64,000 nt of DNA from Advenella sp. S44 (GTDB lineage: Bacteria; Pseudomonadota; Gammaproteobacteria; Burkholderiales; Burkholderiaceae_B), in contig NZ_NEXS01000005.1 of assembly GCF_002810445.1 (NCBI RefSeq), positions 1 to 64,000 on the forward strand. Direction: 5' to 3'. Of the stretch, positions 34,126-44,287 are shown one piece after another (the first letter of the stretch is position 1; every line of letters starts with the position of its first letter). The notes beneath the pieces are model-generated. The model searched no databases. It had not been told where the DNA came from and worked only from the letters and a program-made list of their open reading frames with translations. The position numbers and the translations under genes were made by a program.

Positions 34126-35307
34126 TCAAACCCGCTCGAAAATGGCGGCAATGCCCTGTCCGCCTCCAATGCACATTGTCACTAGTGCATAGCGTCCGCC
34201 AATGCGTTGCAGTTCATGCAAAGCCTTGACCGTAATAATGGCGCCGGTCGCGCCCACCGGATGACCCAGTCCGATACCGCTGCCGTTGGGGTTGACTTTG
34301 GCCGGATCCAATCCCAGTTGCTGCGAAACCGCGCAAGCCTGAGCGGCGAAGGCTTCGTTGGCCTCGATAACGTCCATATCTTCAATGCTCAGCCCTGCCC
34401 TGGCCAGGGCATTGCGGGTTGCGGGTACCGGACCGATGCCCATCAGGCGCGGGTCAACGCCGGCATGGCCGTAGGATACAAGGCGTGCCAGCGGTTTTGC
34501 GCCATGGGACTTAACCATCTCGCCATTCATGAGCACAAGCGCGGCTGCGCCATCGTTAATACCCGAGGCATTGCCTGCCGTTACCGTGCCCTCTTCTTTC
34601 ACAAAGACCGGCTTGAGAGTCAACAGATTTTCCAGCGTAACATCGCGGCGCACGTGTTCATCCGTGTCAAAAACAACCTCGCCCTTACGCGATTTCATTA
34701 CCACCGGTACGATTTGCTCCTTGAAGTAACCTTTATCAATTGCGTTGGCTGCGCGCTGGTGCGAAGCCAGGGCCAATTCGTCCTGTTGCTGGCGGGAAAC
34801 GCCATATTCCTTAGCCACGTTCTCAGCTGTGACACCCATATGCATTTTTTCGAAGGGGTCCGACAAAGCGCCGGTCAGCATGTCCTGCATGACGCTGTCA
34901 CCCATTCTTGCCCCAAACCGGTGTGCCGGCGCAATATAAGGCGCTTTGCTCATATTTTCGACACCACCGGCAATCGCGATGCGGGCATCTCCTAGCAGCA
35001 GCGTCTGAGCAGCCGAGACAATCGCCTGCAGGCCAGAGCCACAAAGACGATTGACATTGAGCGCAGGCGTACCCTGGGCCACGCCGGCAGTAACAGCAGC
35101 GTAACGCGACAAATACATATCGCGGGGTTCTGTATTGAGAACATGCCCGAGGGCCACGTGATCGATCTCTTCACCCGTGACGGCAGCCCGTTCCATGGCA
35201 GCGCGGATGACCGTCGTGCCAAGTTCACCGGGACTGACATTTTTCAGACTTCCACCAAAACCGCCAATGGCAGTGCGAATACCGGATACCACGAAAACGT
35301 CTGGCAT
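34126..35307 (-). CDS. Acetyl-CoA acetyltransferase (biosynthetic-type thiolase)
   Basis: A 393-residue thiolase that condenses or cleaves acyl-CoA. The nucleophile is Cys89 in [22 protein letters not shown] (His near 349) and [10 protein letters not shown] (second Cys near 379) complete the active site. The N-terminus [19 protein letters not shown] is normal. Length fits PhaA/BktB/AtoB-type enzymes. Chain-length preference and pathway (acetoacetyl-CoA formation or beta-oxidation) are not decidable. It is first in a two-gene operon with the spermidine-synthase-like gene and divergent from exonuclease III. Confidence 0.92.
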   Translation of the reverse strand: MPDVFVVSGIRTAIGGFGGSLKNVSPGELGTTVIRAAMERAAVTGEEIDHVALGHVLNTEPRDMYLSRYAAVTAGVAQGTPALNVNRLCGSGLQAIVSAAQTLLLGDARIAIAGGVENMSKAPYIAPAHRFGARMGDSVMQDMLTGALSDPFEKMHMGVTAENVAKEYGVSRQQQDELALASHQRAANAIDKGYFKEQIVPVVMKSRKGEVVFDTDEHVRRDVTLENLLTLKPVFVKEEGTVTAGNASGINDGAAALVLMNGEMVKSHGAKPLARLVSYGHAGVDPRLMGIGPVPATRNALARAGLSIEDMDVIEANEAFAAQACAVSQQLGLDPAKVNPNGSGIGLGHPVGATGAIITVKALHELQRIGGRYALVTMCIGGGQGIAAIFERV

Positions 35308-35404
35308 GATAATTCCTTTTTTTGAATGAAGAGAAGCGAATCATAACGCATCCGGCTTACAATGGACGCCCGCTGTTTGTGTTCAACGGAAAATCAGGAT
35401 CGCT

Positions 35405-36187
35405 ATGAAAATTGCTACTTGGAATGTCAATTCGCTCACCGTACGTCTGCCCCAGGTGCTGGCCTGGCTGGATCAGCACAGTATTGATATATTATGTATC
35501 CAGGAACTCAAGCAGATCAATGAGAAGTTCCCGAGGGATGCCTTCCAGGAGCTGGGCTACGATGCCGTCTGGACCGGTCAGAAAACGTATAATGGTGTTG
35601 CCATTCTCTCGCGTTCTTCGCTGGAAGATGTCATTGTCAACAATCCGCTTTACCCCGATACTCAGCAGCGTCTGATTACTGCCACCTGCCATACAAGCGC
35701 GGGCCCGTTGCGTGTCATTTGCGCCTATTGTCCCAATGGCAGCGCGGTGGACAGCGAGAAATACAATTACAAACTGGAATGGTACGCAGCGCTTAACCAG
35801 TTTGTTGAAGCGCAGATGAAGTTGTATCCAAACCTGGCCATCTGTGGTGACTACAACATTGCGCCCGAAGACCGGGATGTACACGCCAAATACTCTGGAG
35901 ACATTCTGATTTCGCCAAAAGAACGGGCCGCCTTGCAGGCGCTCAGTGGTCTTGGCCTGACCGATTCTTTCCGTCTGTTTGATCAGGAAGAGAAGCTTTT
36001 CAGTTGGTGGGACTATCGGATGATGGGTTTTCGTCGCAACGCAGGCCTTCGCATTGACCATATACTATTGACGCCCTCGCTGGCGCAACATTGTACGGGC
36101 TGCATTATTGACAAGGCGCCACGCGGCAATGAACAGCCTTCAGATCATGCACCGGTGGTTGCCTCGCTTTCTTTGTCATTTGCCTGA
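35405..36187 (+). CDS. xth: Exodeoxyribonuclease III (AP endonuclease family)
   Basis: A 260-residue metal-dependent nuclease for abasic-site and 3'-end repair. Motifs follow the family order: MKIATWNVNSLTVRLPQVL, LCIQELKQ (metal Glu), AYCPNG, ICGDYNIAPEDRDV (Asp/Asn), MMGFRRNAGLRIDHILL and the terminal SDHAPVV with catalytic His. It is a single gene followed by a strong terminator. Confidence 0.95.
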   Translation: MKIATWNVNSLTVRLPQVLAWLDQHSIDILCIQELKQINEKFPRDAFQELGYDAVWTGQKTYNGVAILSRSSLEDVIVNNPLYPDTQQRLITATCHTSAGPLRVICAYCPNGSAVDSEKYNYKLEWYAALNQFVEAQMKLYPNLAICGDYNIAPEDRDVHAKYSGDILISPKERAALQALSGLGLTDSFRLFDQEEKLFSWWDYRMMGFRRNAGLRIDHILLTPSLAQHCTGCIIDKAPRGNEQPSDHAPVVASLSLSFA

Positions 36188-36233
36188 TCGGATACCGGCG
36201 TCAGTGCCGGCCCGCAACGAGCGCAAGAAAATC

Positions 36234-36261
36234 AAAAAGGCCGGAGTTATTCCGGCTTTTT
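36234..36261. terminator. Intrinsic terminator downstream of exonuclease III, bidirectional
   Basis: A GCCGGA-GTTAT-TCCGGC stem is flanked by five A on the left and five T on the right. It can serve the + strand nuclease gene and the - strand lipoprotein gene that ends at 36335. Confidence 0.85.
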
Positions 36262-36334
36262 CTTATCTGCAGCGCACGGCATTGTGATGGCCTTGCGAGC
36301 AGGAATGCTTATTGGAAACCCTATTCTGGATAAC

Positions 36335-36910
36335 CTATTCGCCGTCCAGGATCTGGTCTTCAAAGCTGGTGGCTGCCTGTTCGCTGGACATGGGTACATA
36401 AAGGACACCCGAGGTAATAGGCTTGCCGATATTGATGATTGAGATCAGGCGATTTTTCTGCGTGACGGCAAAGCTCTTTCCAATATTGCTGCTGGTCAGG
36501 CTGGCCAGACGCTGCTTGCCGGTTGTAGAAAATTCCAGTTTTACAAAGGCTTTGCCTTCGCTGTTGCGGGTGGCCACGGCATTTTGCAAATCATTGCGAG
36601 TCAAAGTCTGGGTGGGATCTACATAGACAAGGACATCATTTTGGCGCACGGCCGTGTAGCCCTGAACCGGCGTACGTGATGCCACATACATAATAAGCGA
36701 AGACGAAGCCACGGAACTGGATGGCGTAGGCGGTTTGGACGCCGCGTCAGTATTGCCCTGTGCGGACGAAGGCGGTGGCGTCGTTGGCACATCGCTGATT
36801 GGCGTGCCGCCGCTTGGGCGCTTCTTGACCAAATGATCCATGGTGTCGCAACCTGCCAGGGTTAGCGTGGCAGCGAGCGCGGCAAAATATACCCCTTTTC
36901 TGATCTGCAT
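36335..36910 (-). CDS. Lipoprotein with SecD P1-head-like domain
   Basis: A 191-residue exported lipoprotein with lipobox LAGC at residues 18-21. Residues about 33-70 form a Pro/Ser/Thr-rich linker. Residues about 85-188 resemble the periplasmic P1 head subdomain of SecD: an N-terminal strand segment (LVYVDPTQTLTRNDLQNAVA), KAFVKLEFSTTGKQRLASLT, then NIGKSFAVTQKNRLISIINI and the closing helix SSEQAATSFEDQI. It has no membrane segments of SecD itself. Function is unknown. It is monocistronic, with a terminator downstream. The domain assignment is by pattern only. Confidence 0.7.
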   Translation of the reverse strand: MQIRKGVYFAALAATLTLAGCDTMDHLVKKRPSGGTPISDVPTTPPPSSAQGNTDAASKPPTPSSSVASSSLIMYVASRTPVQGYTAVRQNDVLVYVDPTQTLTRNDLQNAVATRNSEGKAFVKLEFSTTGKQRLASLTSSNIGKSFAVTQKNRLISIINIGKPITSGVLYVPMSSEQAATSFEDQILDGE

Positions 36911-36996
36911 GATCTGTTTCCTTGATATCAGGTGAGAGAGTTATGGCGCCATTATAAGATATTGTTGCAAATTCTCATGGGCAGTTTTCTCACCAC

Positions 36997-37722
36997 TCAC
37001 AAAAAGCGCTCATGGCTTTTGAGATAACGCCACTTGCCGGGCGGCAGATCCGCCAGCGCCACGTTCCCCATTCTGACCCGTTTGAGACCAATCACAGTCA
37101 ACCCCACCATCTGGCACATGCGGCGAATCTGCCGTTTCTTGCCTTCCTGCAAAATAAATTTGAGCTGATCGTCGTTCTGCCAGCTTACCTGGGCGGGACG
37201 CAGCACATCTCCATCCAACGACAGCCCGTGGTTAAGCAGTTGCAGCCCATTACCGCTGATTCTGCCTTCAACGCGAACCAGATATTCCTTTTCCACTTCG
37301 GAGTCTTCTCCGATCAGTTGCCGGGCAATGCGACCGTCCTGGGTCAAGACCAGCAGCCCCTGGGAGTCGATATCCAGCCTGCCGGCCGGCGCCAGACCGC
37401 GCAAATGCGACGCATTGAACGCATGCTTGTCGCGATCATATTGACGATCGGGCGTAATCAGCGTCGCTGCCGGACGGTAACCGTCTTCGGCCTGGCCTGA
37501 TACATATCCGACCGGCTTATTCAAGATAATCGTCACGCGGGCCGTCTGTCTTGCCTGCGCAGATTTGTCCAGTGTGATCGCCTGATTGGGGAACGCTTTC
37601 TCTCCCAGGGTAGCAACCCGCCCGTCCACGCGGACCCAGCCGCGCTCAATGTAGGCGTCGGCTTCACGTCGTGAGCATAGCCCTCGCTCGGCAAGCAGTT
37701 TTGATATTCTTGTCTTTTCCAT
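36997..37722 (-). CDS. 23S rRNA pseudouridine synthase, RsuA/RluB/E/F family
   Basis: A 241-residue enzyme. The N-terminal S4 RNA-binding domain ([30 protein letters not shown]) is followed by the catalytic domain with [17 protein letters not shown], whose second Asp is the nucleophile. The C-terminal motif [14 protein letters not shown] most resembles RluF, which modifies U2604 of 23S rRNA in E. coli, but the exact target is not certain. It is divergent from ubiC. Confidence 0.88.
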   Translation of the reverse strand: MEKTRISKLLAERGLCSRREADAYIERGWVRVDGRVATLGEKAFPNQAITLDKSAQARQTARVTIILNKPVGYVSGQAEDGYRPAATLITPDRQYDRDKHAFNASHLRGLAPAGRLDIDSQGLLVLTQDGRIARQLIGEDSEVEKEYLVRVEGRISGNGLQLLNHGLSLDGDVLRPAQVSWQNDDQLKFILQEGKKRQIRRMCQMVGLTVIGLKRVRMGNVALADLPPGKWRYLKSHERFL

Positions 37723-37848
37723 TTGATTCCGTTTGCGTATGCAAATTTGCTATAGTGTGTTTCTTTGTCCGGAAGCACCGGACGTTTCAATTCAAACGTG
37801 ATTATTTAAGATCACGTTTTGCTTGCAGGCTTTGATATCCCGCGACCC

Positions 37849-38418
37849 ATGAAGCATGACCCAATAAGCCCCGGCTGGCTGAGCCGACCTCCACCGAAAC
37901 TTGATGCTGTCCAAAAATACTGGCTTTCCCGTCCTGGCCCGCTGACTCAGGGTTTGCGTCGCCAGGGGCAGGTCCGCATCCAGGTAGTTGGTGAGTTCGC
38001 TGAAGTCGTCAGCACAGACGAAGCGCTGACCATCAGAAAGCAAGCCAATACGGTAGTCTGGGTCCGGGAAATTTTCATGTCTATTGACGGCACGCCAGCG
38101 GTCGTTGCCCGCAGCATTACGCCCCTGGACGCCTCCCGGTCGGTGTGGCAGGCAATGCGCCAGCTTCGCACCCGGCCGTTGGCGGATATTCTGTATCACG
38201 ACCCGGCTATTGTACGATCAGTGTTCGAGTCATGCATAGCAAAATCACCAATGCCGATATTTAAAGCGGTTGCCCGCGCCGGGCAACTGCCCCCGCCCTG
38301 GCAAGCAACATTGCCCACTCGCCGTTCGGTTTTCTGGAAAAATGGCCAGCCCTTGCAAGTGACCGAGTGTTTTCTACCAGCCTTCTGGTCACAGCTGCTC
38401 AGGCATCCGAAGGCATAA
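37849..38418 (+). CDS. ubiC: Chorismate pyruvate-lyase
   Basis: A protein of about 190 residues that converts chorismate to 4-hydroxybenzoate, the ring precursor of ubiquinone. Family segments are KYWLSRPGPLTQGLRR, VREIFMSIDG (conserved Arg-Glu), ITPLDASRSVWQAMRQLRTRPLADILY (Leu-Gly-type region) and SVFWKNGQPLQVTECFLPAFW with the catalytic Glu. The ATG at 37849 is chosen over a TTG at 37819; neither has a clear ribosome site. ubiA is not adjacent. Its 3' end runs into a tandem repeat. Confidence 0.88.
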   Translation: MKHDPISPGWLSRPPPKLDAVQKYWLSRPGPLTQGLRRQGQVRIQVVGEFAEVVSTDEALTIRKQANTVVWVREIFMSIDGTPAVVARSITPLDASRSVWQAMRQLRTRPLADILYHDPAIVRSVFESCIAKSPMPIFKAVARAGQLPPPWQATLPTRRSVFWKNGQPLQVTECFLPAFWSQLLRHPKA

Positions 38419-38480
38419 CATAGTTGCTCCGGCATTCGATGCCTAAATAATGCTGCTCAGGGGTTCGAAGGTCTAGCGCC
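38394..38480 (+). repeat. Three imperfect tandem copies of a 29-base unit
   Basis: Copies start at 38394, 38423 and 38452 and share the frame G(C/T)TGCTC(A/C)GG followed by a (T)CGA(A/T)GGC-like core. The first copy contains the last codons and stop of ubiC, the others lie in the ubiC-glnB gap. Divergence rises in the third copy. Confidence 0.65.
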
Positions 38481-38622
38481 ACTGCTGTCGCAGCCTAAGG
38501 TTTGAACAGCCGGCTGCGGCTTGCGCCGGCCGCAGATTCGACCAAAACCGTGACAGTGGTATTTCACCCGTTCTTTCACAGATCACAGATGTAATAGAAA
38601 CAGCGATTGGATGAAGTCGCGA

Positions 38623-39000
<378 letters not shown>

Positions 39001-39038
39001 TTACTGGAAAAGAATAGCATATTTTTGAATATTGCAGC

Positions 39039-40700
39039 CTAGAATCGATAGCCGTTCGTTATCGGGAATCTCCAATCCCGGCCAAAGGCGCGAGTGGTTA
39101 TTTTCGGCCCCGGCGATCCCTGGCGCCGCTTATATTCATTTATCCGTAGCAGGCGTGCAACCTTTTCGACGTCGTCGCGAGCCAGGCCGGTGCCAACGAT
39201 GGCCTCTACTGAATCATTGTGCTCCATCAGATGCTCAAGAATGGCATCCAGTACTTCATACGGAGGCAAACTGTCCTGATCTGTCTGGTCTTCGCGCAGC
39301 TCCGCAGACGGTGGGCGCGTAATGATGCGTTCGGGAATCATGGCCGACTGGCTATTGCGCCAGTTGGCCAGTTGGTAGACCAATGTTTTGGGAATGTCTT
39401 TCAAAGGCGCGTAGCCGCCGACCATATCACCGTACAGCGTGCAATAGCCTGTTGCCAGTTCAGACTTGTTGCCGGTGGTTAACACGATTGCGTTGAATTT
39501 GTTGGATAAAGCCATCAGCAGCGCGCCGCGGATACGGGCCTGCAGATTCTCTTCGGTCGTATCCTGGGGCAAGTCGCCAAAGACAGGAGCCAGCGCGTCA
39601 AGATAGCTGTCGAACATTGGCGCAATAGCAATTTCATCATAATGTACACCGACTTGCCGGGCCATTAGCTGCGCATCGTTGATTGAGATATCAGCGGTAA
39701 AGCGTGACGGCATCATAACGGCATGCAGGTTTTCCGCGCCGATCGCGTCAATCGCAATGGCCAGTACGACAGCCGAGTCAATGCCGCCAGACAGTCCGAT
39801 CACTGCTTTCTTAAAGAAATTTTTACGCAGATAATCGCGCGTGCCCATGACCAGCGCGCGCCAGATTTCTGCTTCGGCGGGTTCAGTGTCCTGCGACTGC
39901 AGTGTTGCCGACGTCTCCTCTGCCAGCGGGAGTGGCGCCTGTGCCTGGAGCTGGCCGGATGAGGACACTTGTACGCGTCCCATCGATTCGCAGAAACCAT
40001 TTAGCTGGGCAACGACGGCACCCCGCCTGTCCATTGCGAATGAGTGACCATCAAAGATCAGCTCATCCTGCCCGCCCACCAGGTTACAGTAAATGGCAGC
40101 CATGCCCGCATCGCACACGTTTCGGCGCACGACGCCAAGGCGGATATCGTGCTTGCGCACCACATAGGGCGAGGCATTCAGCACCAGCAGGGTTTGTGCT
40201 CCGGCCTCTCTTGCTGCAGCGGCGGCGCCTGCAAACCAGATATCCTCACAAATGGCCACGCCAAAAGTATGCTGCCTGACGGTAAATACCAGCGGCTTGC
40301 GGCCCGCGATGAAATACCGCTTTTCATCAAAAACCGAATAGTTGGGCAACTCCTGTTTCAGGTAGGTACCCAGCTTGTCGCCGTTGAGCAATACACTGGC
40401 CGCGTTGTATGTACCCTTGTCGGTATTGACAACATGGCCGAGCACCACATGCAGGTTTGTCAATGGCGAGAGCGCCTGTTGCAGGGACTGCAGCGCAGCC
40501 TGCTGGTCGGCAAGGAACTGACAGCGCAGCAGAAGATCTTCAGGTGCGTAGCCGGTAAGCGCCAGCTCAGGCAACAGCAGGATGTCATGGCCCTGCTTGT
40601 GCGCCAATGCCGCTGCCTGAAGGATTCGGGCGGCGTTGCCCGCCAGATCACCGACTTTTTGGTTGATTTGTGCAAACGCGACACTCACCGCTGGTTCCAT
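39039..40700 (-). CDS. nadE: Glutamine-dependent NAD+ synthetase
   Basis: A two-domain enzyme of about 553 residues completing NAD synthesis by amidating nicotinate adenine dinucleotide. The N-terminal nitrilase-type amidase (residues 1-250) has Glu in LLLPELALTGY, Lys in YLKQELPNY and Cys in VAICEDIW. The C-terminal synthetase has the PP-loop GLSGGIDSAVVLAI and TGNKSELATGYCTLYGD. The ATG at 40700 with AGGA just upstream is preferred to a GTG at 40739. Divergent from argH; glnB follows. Confidence 0.95.
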   Translation of the reverse strand: MEPAVSVAFAQINQKVGDLAGNAARILQAAALAHKQGHDILLLPELALTGYAPEDLLLRCQFLADQQAALQSLQQALSPLTNLHVVLGHVVNTDKGTYNAASVLLNGDKLGTYLKQELPNYSVFDEKRYFIAGRKPLVFTVRQHTFGVAICEDIWFAGAAAAAREAGAQTLLVLNASPYVVRKHDIRLGVVRRNVCDAGMAAIYCNLVGGQDELIFDGHSFAMDRRGAVVAQLNGFCESMGRVQVSSSGQLQAQAPLPLAEETSATLQSQDTEPAEAEIWRALVMGTRDYLRKNFFKKAVIGLSGGIDSAVVLAIAIDAIGAENLHAVMMPSRFTADISINDAQLMARQVGVHYDEIAIAPMFDSYLDALAPVFGDLPQDTTEENLQARIRGALLMALSNKFNAIVLTTGNKSELATGYCTLYGDMVGGYAPLKDIPKTLVYQLANWRNSQSAMIPERIITRPPSAELREDQTDQDSLPPYEVLDAILEHLMEHNDSVEAIVGTGLARDDVEKVARLLRINEYKRRQGSPGPKITTRAFGRDWRFPITNGYRF

Positions 40701-40815
40701 TATCCTGCTCTGTTTCTTTTGCAAACCATCGATTATCACACAAGCATCTGAAATCAGCGTCTAAAATACCGCTGATTATCGCAAAATACCGACATTGGAC
40801 AGATCAACACACACT

Positions 40816-42228
40816 ATGACAGATAGCCCCAACCCAACCAATCAATTCGACAAAAAAGCCCAGGCCTGGTCGGCCCGTTTCTCTGAACCCGTATCCGAAC
40901 TGGTCAAGCGCTATACTGCCTCGGTCGATTTCGACAAGCGCCTGGCTCGTTTTGACATTCAGGGTTCGCTGGCTCATGCCACGATGCTGGCCACAACCGG
41001 CGTCATCAGCCGTGACGATCTGGCCGCCATTGAAAGCGGTATGCAGCAGATATTGCAGGAAATTGATGCCGGCACGTTCACCTGGCTGCTGGATCTGGAA
41101 GATGTACACCTTAATATCGAAAAGCGCCTGGTCGAACTCATTGGCGATGCCGGCAAACGCCTGCACACCGGACGCTCGCGTAATGATCAGGTGGCAACCG
41201 ACATTCGCCTGTGGCTGCGTTCGGAAATTGACCTGTCCCTTGAACTGATAACGGCCCTGCGTCGCGCACTGGCCCAGGTCGCGCTGGAGCATCATGATAC
41301 GATTATGCCGGGCTTTACGCATTTGCAGGTCGCGCAACCGGTGACTTTCGGGCACCATTTGCTGGCCTATGCCGAGATGTTTGCTCGCGATGCCGAGCGA
41401 CTGATTGATTGTCGCAAGCGCTGTAACCGGCTTCCACTCGGCGCGGCAGCGCTGGCGGGCACCTCGTACCCTATTGACCGCGAACAGGTTGCAACACTGC
41501 TGGAATTTGACGGCGTTTGCCGCAATTCTCTGGACGCGGTGTCGGACCGTGACTTTGCCATCGAGTTTTGTGCGGCAGTTGCCCTTGTGATGACCCATAT
41601 TTCCCGACTGTCGGAAGAGCTCATTTTGTGGATGAGCCCGCGTATTGGTTTTATCGATCTGGCTGATCGCTTTTGCACGGGCAGTTCCATCATGCCGCAA
41701 AAGAAAAATCCCGATGTGCCGGAACTGGCTCGCGGCAAAACCGGCAGGGTCAACGGTAACCTGATCGCGCTGCTTACCCTGATGAAAGGTCAGCCACTGG
41801 CGTATAACAAGGACAATCAAGAAGACAAGGAAGGCCTGTTCGATTCGGCAGATACCCTGCGCGATACACTGACAATATTTGCTGATATGGTCGGTGGCAT
41901 CCGGGTACGCAAGCAGGCCATGCGCGATGCCGCCCTAATGGGATTTTCGACCGCCACCGACCTGGCTGATTATTTGGTCAAGAAGGGCCTGCCCTTTCGC
42001 GACGCTCACGAAACCGTGGCATTGGCCGTGCGGCATTGCGAAGAGCAGCAATGCGATCTGGCTGACCTGACACTGGAAGAGATGCGCAAATTCAATGCGT
42101 CGATTGATAGCGACGTGTTCAACGTACTCACGCTGGATGGTTCAGTTTCTGCACGCGCCCATATTGGCGGCACTGCCCCTTCGCGCGTGAAGGAAGAAGC
42201 CGAACGCGTCCTGGCCGAGCTGGCCTGA
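40816..42228 (+). CDS. argH: Argininosuccinate lyase
   Basis: A 470-residue homotetrameric enzyme that splits argininosuccinate into arginine and fumarate, the last arginine-synthesis step. Family marks are the N-terminal [39 protein letters not shown] and the signature loop [23 protein letters not shown] with catalytic Ser. The ATG at 40816 is chosen; a TTG seven codons upstream is unlikely. It is monocistronic, with a strong terminator 27 bases after the stop. Confidence 0.96.
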   Translation: MTDSPNPTNQFDKKAQAWSARFSEPVSELVKRYTASVDFDKRLARFDIQGSLAHATMLATTGVISRDDLAAIESGMQQILQEIDAGTFTWLLDLEDVHLNIEKRLVELIGDAGKRLHTGRSRNDQVATDIRLWLRSEIDLSLELITALRRALAQVALEHHDTIMPGFTHLQVAQPVTFGHHLLAYAEMFARDAERLIDCRKRCNRLPLGAAALAGTSYPIDREQVATLLEFDGVCRNSLDAVSDRDFAIEFCAAVALVMTHISRLSEELILWMSPRIGFIDLADRFCTGSSIMPQKKNPDVPELARGKTGRVNGNLIALLTLMKGQPLAYNKDNQEDKEGLFDSADTLRDTLTIFADMVGGIRVRKQAMRDAALMGFSTATDLADYLVKKGLPFRDAHETVALAVRHCEEQQCDLADLTLEEMRKFNASIDSDVFNVLTLDGSVSARAHIGGTAPSRVKEEAERVLAELA

Positions 42229-42254
42229 TCAACGCTGTATTAATTTGGTATTAG

Positions 42255-42289
42255 CGGCGCTTGGGTATCCACGACCAGGCGCCGTTTTT
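42255..42289 (+). terminator. Intrinsic terminator of argH
   Basis: CGGCGCTTGG and CCAGGCGCCG form a ten-pair stem (one G-U) around a ten-base loop, followed by five T at 42285-42289. Confidence 0.88.
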
Positions 42290-42471
42290 ATCACACCGCG
42301 TCCTCGATGGCATAGCGCCGCCCTGGCCGTCCAGCATCGCGGTTGCTGCCGATATTCCCTTTGCTGTTAATTGGCTTTTATCGGTTACTGGCTTTTACTG
42401 GCTACTGTCCGTGCTTAACGTGATTTGGACAGGGCGAAAAAATGGCGTGCACTGAACAAAATCCGCTATAT

Positions 42472-43824
42472 CTACGCCGTTGTCTGTGCGGGCTCGACCG
42501 CAGGCTGGCCGGTTCCCGCTTCGAAAACTGCAATCGATTCCACATGCCCCGTATGCGGAAACATATTGATCGCACCCGCAGCCAGCAGTTTGTAACCACC
42601 TTCGTGCACCAGAATGTCTGCATCGCGGGCCAGAGTGGCCGGATTACAGGATACATAAACAATCCGGGCCGGGCGCTCATGGACCTCCAGCTGGGCCAGC
42701 GCCTGTGCCACTGCCTGCGCGCCATCTCTTGGCGGGTCAATAAGCATGCGATCCACCTGCCCCAGCGTACGCAACCAGCCCGCATCCACTTCAAACAAGT
42801 TCAACGTGGCAAAACGGGTTTTATCTTGCAGGCCATTTAGCGTTGCCGCTTCCAGCGCTCTGTCGGTCAGTGTGCTGCTGCCTTCGACGCCAACCACTTC
42901 GCGTGCTACGGTAGCCAGTGGCAAAGTGAAATTGCCGAGCCCGCAGAACAAATCGGCCACCCGGTCCGTGGGTTGCACTTGCAGCAGATTGATCACCTTG
43001 GCAATCAGGGAACGGTTGATAAAGTAATTGACCTGGGTAAAATCGGTCGGTTTGTACGGCATTTTCAGACCGAACTGCGGTAACCGGTAATAGAGCGAAT
43101 CGGCCTGCTCAGCATGCAGCGGCTTGACCGTGTCCGGACCTTTTGATTGCAGCCACCACACCACGTTGTGGCGAACCGAAAAGGCGTCCAGTTGTTCAAT
43201 GTCGCTCGCCGATAGCGGCTCCAGATGTCGCAGCAGCAACGCAGTGGTGGCCTCTCCTACAGCAACCTCAATCTGCGGAATTTTCTCGTCAATGCTCAGG
43301 TTGCCAATCAGTTCACGCAGTGGCACAAGCATGTCGGAAACATACGGCGGCAAGACATGGCATTCGGTCATGTCTGTGACATAGCGGCTTTTTCGTTCAT
43401 GAAACCCGACCAGTACCTTGCCTTTTTTTATGACCTTGCGAACCGACAGGCGCGCGCGATAGCGGTAACCCCAGGAAGGACCCTGCAAGGGAGGCAACAC
43501 CTGGGGCACCGCCATTTTGCCGATATGCCGGAAACAGTCCTCCAGTGCACGCTGCTTGATTGCAACCTGGGCAGCAGCATCCACATGTTGCATAATGCAC
43601 CCCCCACAGATACCGAAACTTGGACAACGCGGCGTGACACGCTGAGTCGATTCCTTTTGAATGGAGGTCACTTGCGCAATCTCATAGGAAGGCTTGCGGC
43701 GAATAATATCAGCGGTCACCTTTTCAGAAGGCAGCGCGCCGTGGACAAAAATCGCCTTGCCGTCCCGCCGGGCAACACCGCGCGCCTCCAGATCAAGGGA
43801 TTCGATGGTAAATGTTTCCTGCAT
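42472..43824 (-). CDS. rlmD: 23S rRNA (uracil(1939)-C5)-methyltransferase
   Basis: A 450-residue iron-sulfur RNA methyltransferase. The N-terminal TRAM domain is residues 1-55, and the [4Fe-4S] cysteines include Cys67, Cys73 and Cys76 in CPSFGICGGC. The SAM fold has DLFCGLGNFTLPLA, DPPRDGAQ and the catalytic Cys in VYVSCNPATLARD. The TRAM domain and cysteine cluster favour RlmD (RumA) over TrmA. A fragment of this gene occurs in inverted orientation at about 44170-44275. Confidence 0.92.
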   Translation of the reverse strand: MQETFTIESLDLEARGVARRDGKAIFVHGALPSEKVTADIIRRKPSYEIAQVTSIQKESTQRVTPRCPSFGICGGCIMQHVDAAAQVAIKQRALEDCFRHIGKMAVPQVLPPLQGPSWGYRYRARLSVRKVIKKGKVLVGFHERKSRYVTDMTECHVLPPYVSDMLVPLRELIGNLSIDEKIPQIEVAVGEATTALLLRHLEPLSASDIEQLDAFSVRHNVVWWLQSKGPDTVKPLHAEQADSLYYRLPQFGLKMPYKPTDFTQVNYFINRSLIAKVINLLQVQPTDRVADLFCGLGNFTLPLATVAREVVGVEGSSTLTDRALEAATLNGLQDKTRFATLNLFEVDAGWLRTLGQVDRMLIDPPRDGAQAVAQALAQLEVHERPARIVYVSCNPATLARDADILVHEGGYKLLAAGAINMFPHTGHVESIAVFEAGTGQPAVEPAQTTA

Positions 43825-43955
43825 GGCTGACCTCTCTATTCTGAAGGCGTTATTTTAATGAGCATGCCGGCCCAGTTGGCAGGAAAAGGCGACAATGCAA
43901 AACAATTGTCATTAAAATCCGTAAAAGCGATCGCCAGACATTGTGAAACGCGGCG

Positions 43956-43990
43956 GATCGGATCGGATCGGATCGGATCGGATCGGATCG
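43956..43990 (+). repeat. Pentanucleotide tandem repeat (GATCG)x7
   Basis: Seven perfect copies of GATCG lie 130 bases upstream of the rlmD start codon, in otherwise non-coding sequence. Perfect identity over 35 bases implies recent copy-number change by slippage. Confidence 0.95.
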
Positions 43991-44169
43991 CACAGTATGC
44001 GCTACTTTAATCGTATGCTCTGACTCAATCGCTCTGGCAATAGCCAACGCCATTCCCTCATGTAACGGCCCCCGCATTTGATGTCCCGGTAATCTCTATA
44101 CACAATGGGCATTGTTTTGTCGATAAAAGGGCTGCATCGTTCACGCTAATCGTTCGTCCGGAGCCCAGG
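43991..44169. other. Non-coding stretch between GATCG repeat and rlmD fragment
   Basis: No gene is supported on either strand. A minus-strand frame spanning the repeat (44077 to 43850) has no family resemblance. Promoter elements for rlmD are probably in or near 43825-43955 but are not clear. Confidence 0.35.
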
Positions 44170-44275
44170 CAGGTCAGTCTGATTTAAAGTGGATGCGGGC
44201 CGGCTGCGTATACCGGGGCACGTAGATCGAATGTTTATTCATCCGCCAAGAGATGGCGCGCAGGCGCTGCCTGCA
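44170..44275 (+). pseudogene. Inverted fragment of rlmD
   Basis: The + strand reads VDAGRLRIPGHVDRMFIHPP then RDGAQALPA. The intact rlmD at about 42716-42792 on the minus strand encodes VDAGWLRTLGQVDRMLIDPP then RDGAQAVAQ. Nucleotides are also very similar, including the identical run CCGCCAAGAGATGGCGCGCA. The fragment is in the opposite orientation about 1.4 kb away. It lacks start, cofactor loop and catalytic Cys, and has an Asp-to-His change in the DPP motif, so it is not functional. Confidence 0.85.
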
Positions 44276-44287
44276 TCGGCCAAAGGC

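Noticed and set aside
40804-41820. 338-codon minus-strand frame inside argH
   Set aside because: Antisense of a highly conserved enzyme; no family match.
43850-44077. Minus-strand frame spanning the GATCG repeat (75 codons)
   Set aside because: Its only distinctive part is translation of the repeat; no family pattern, no ribosome site, and it ends close to rlmD.
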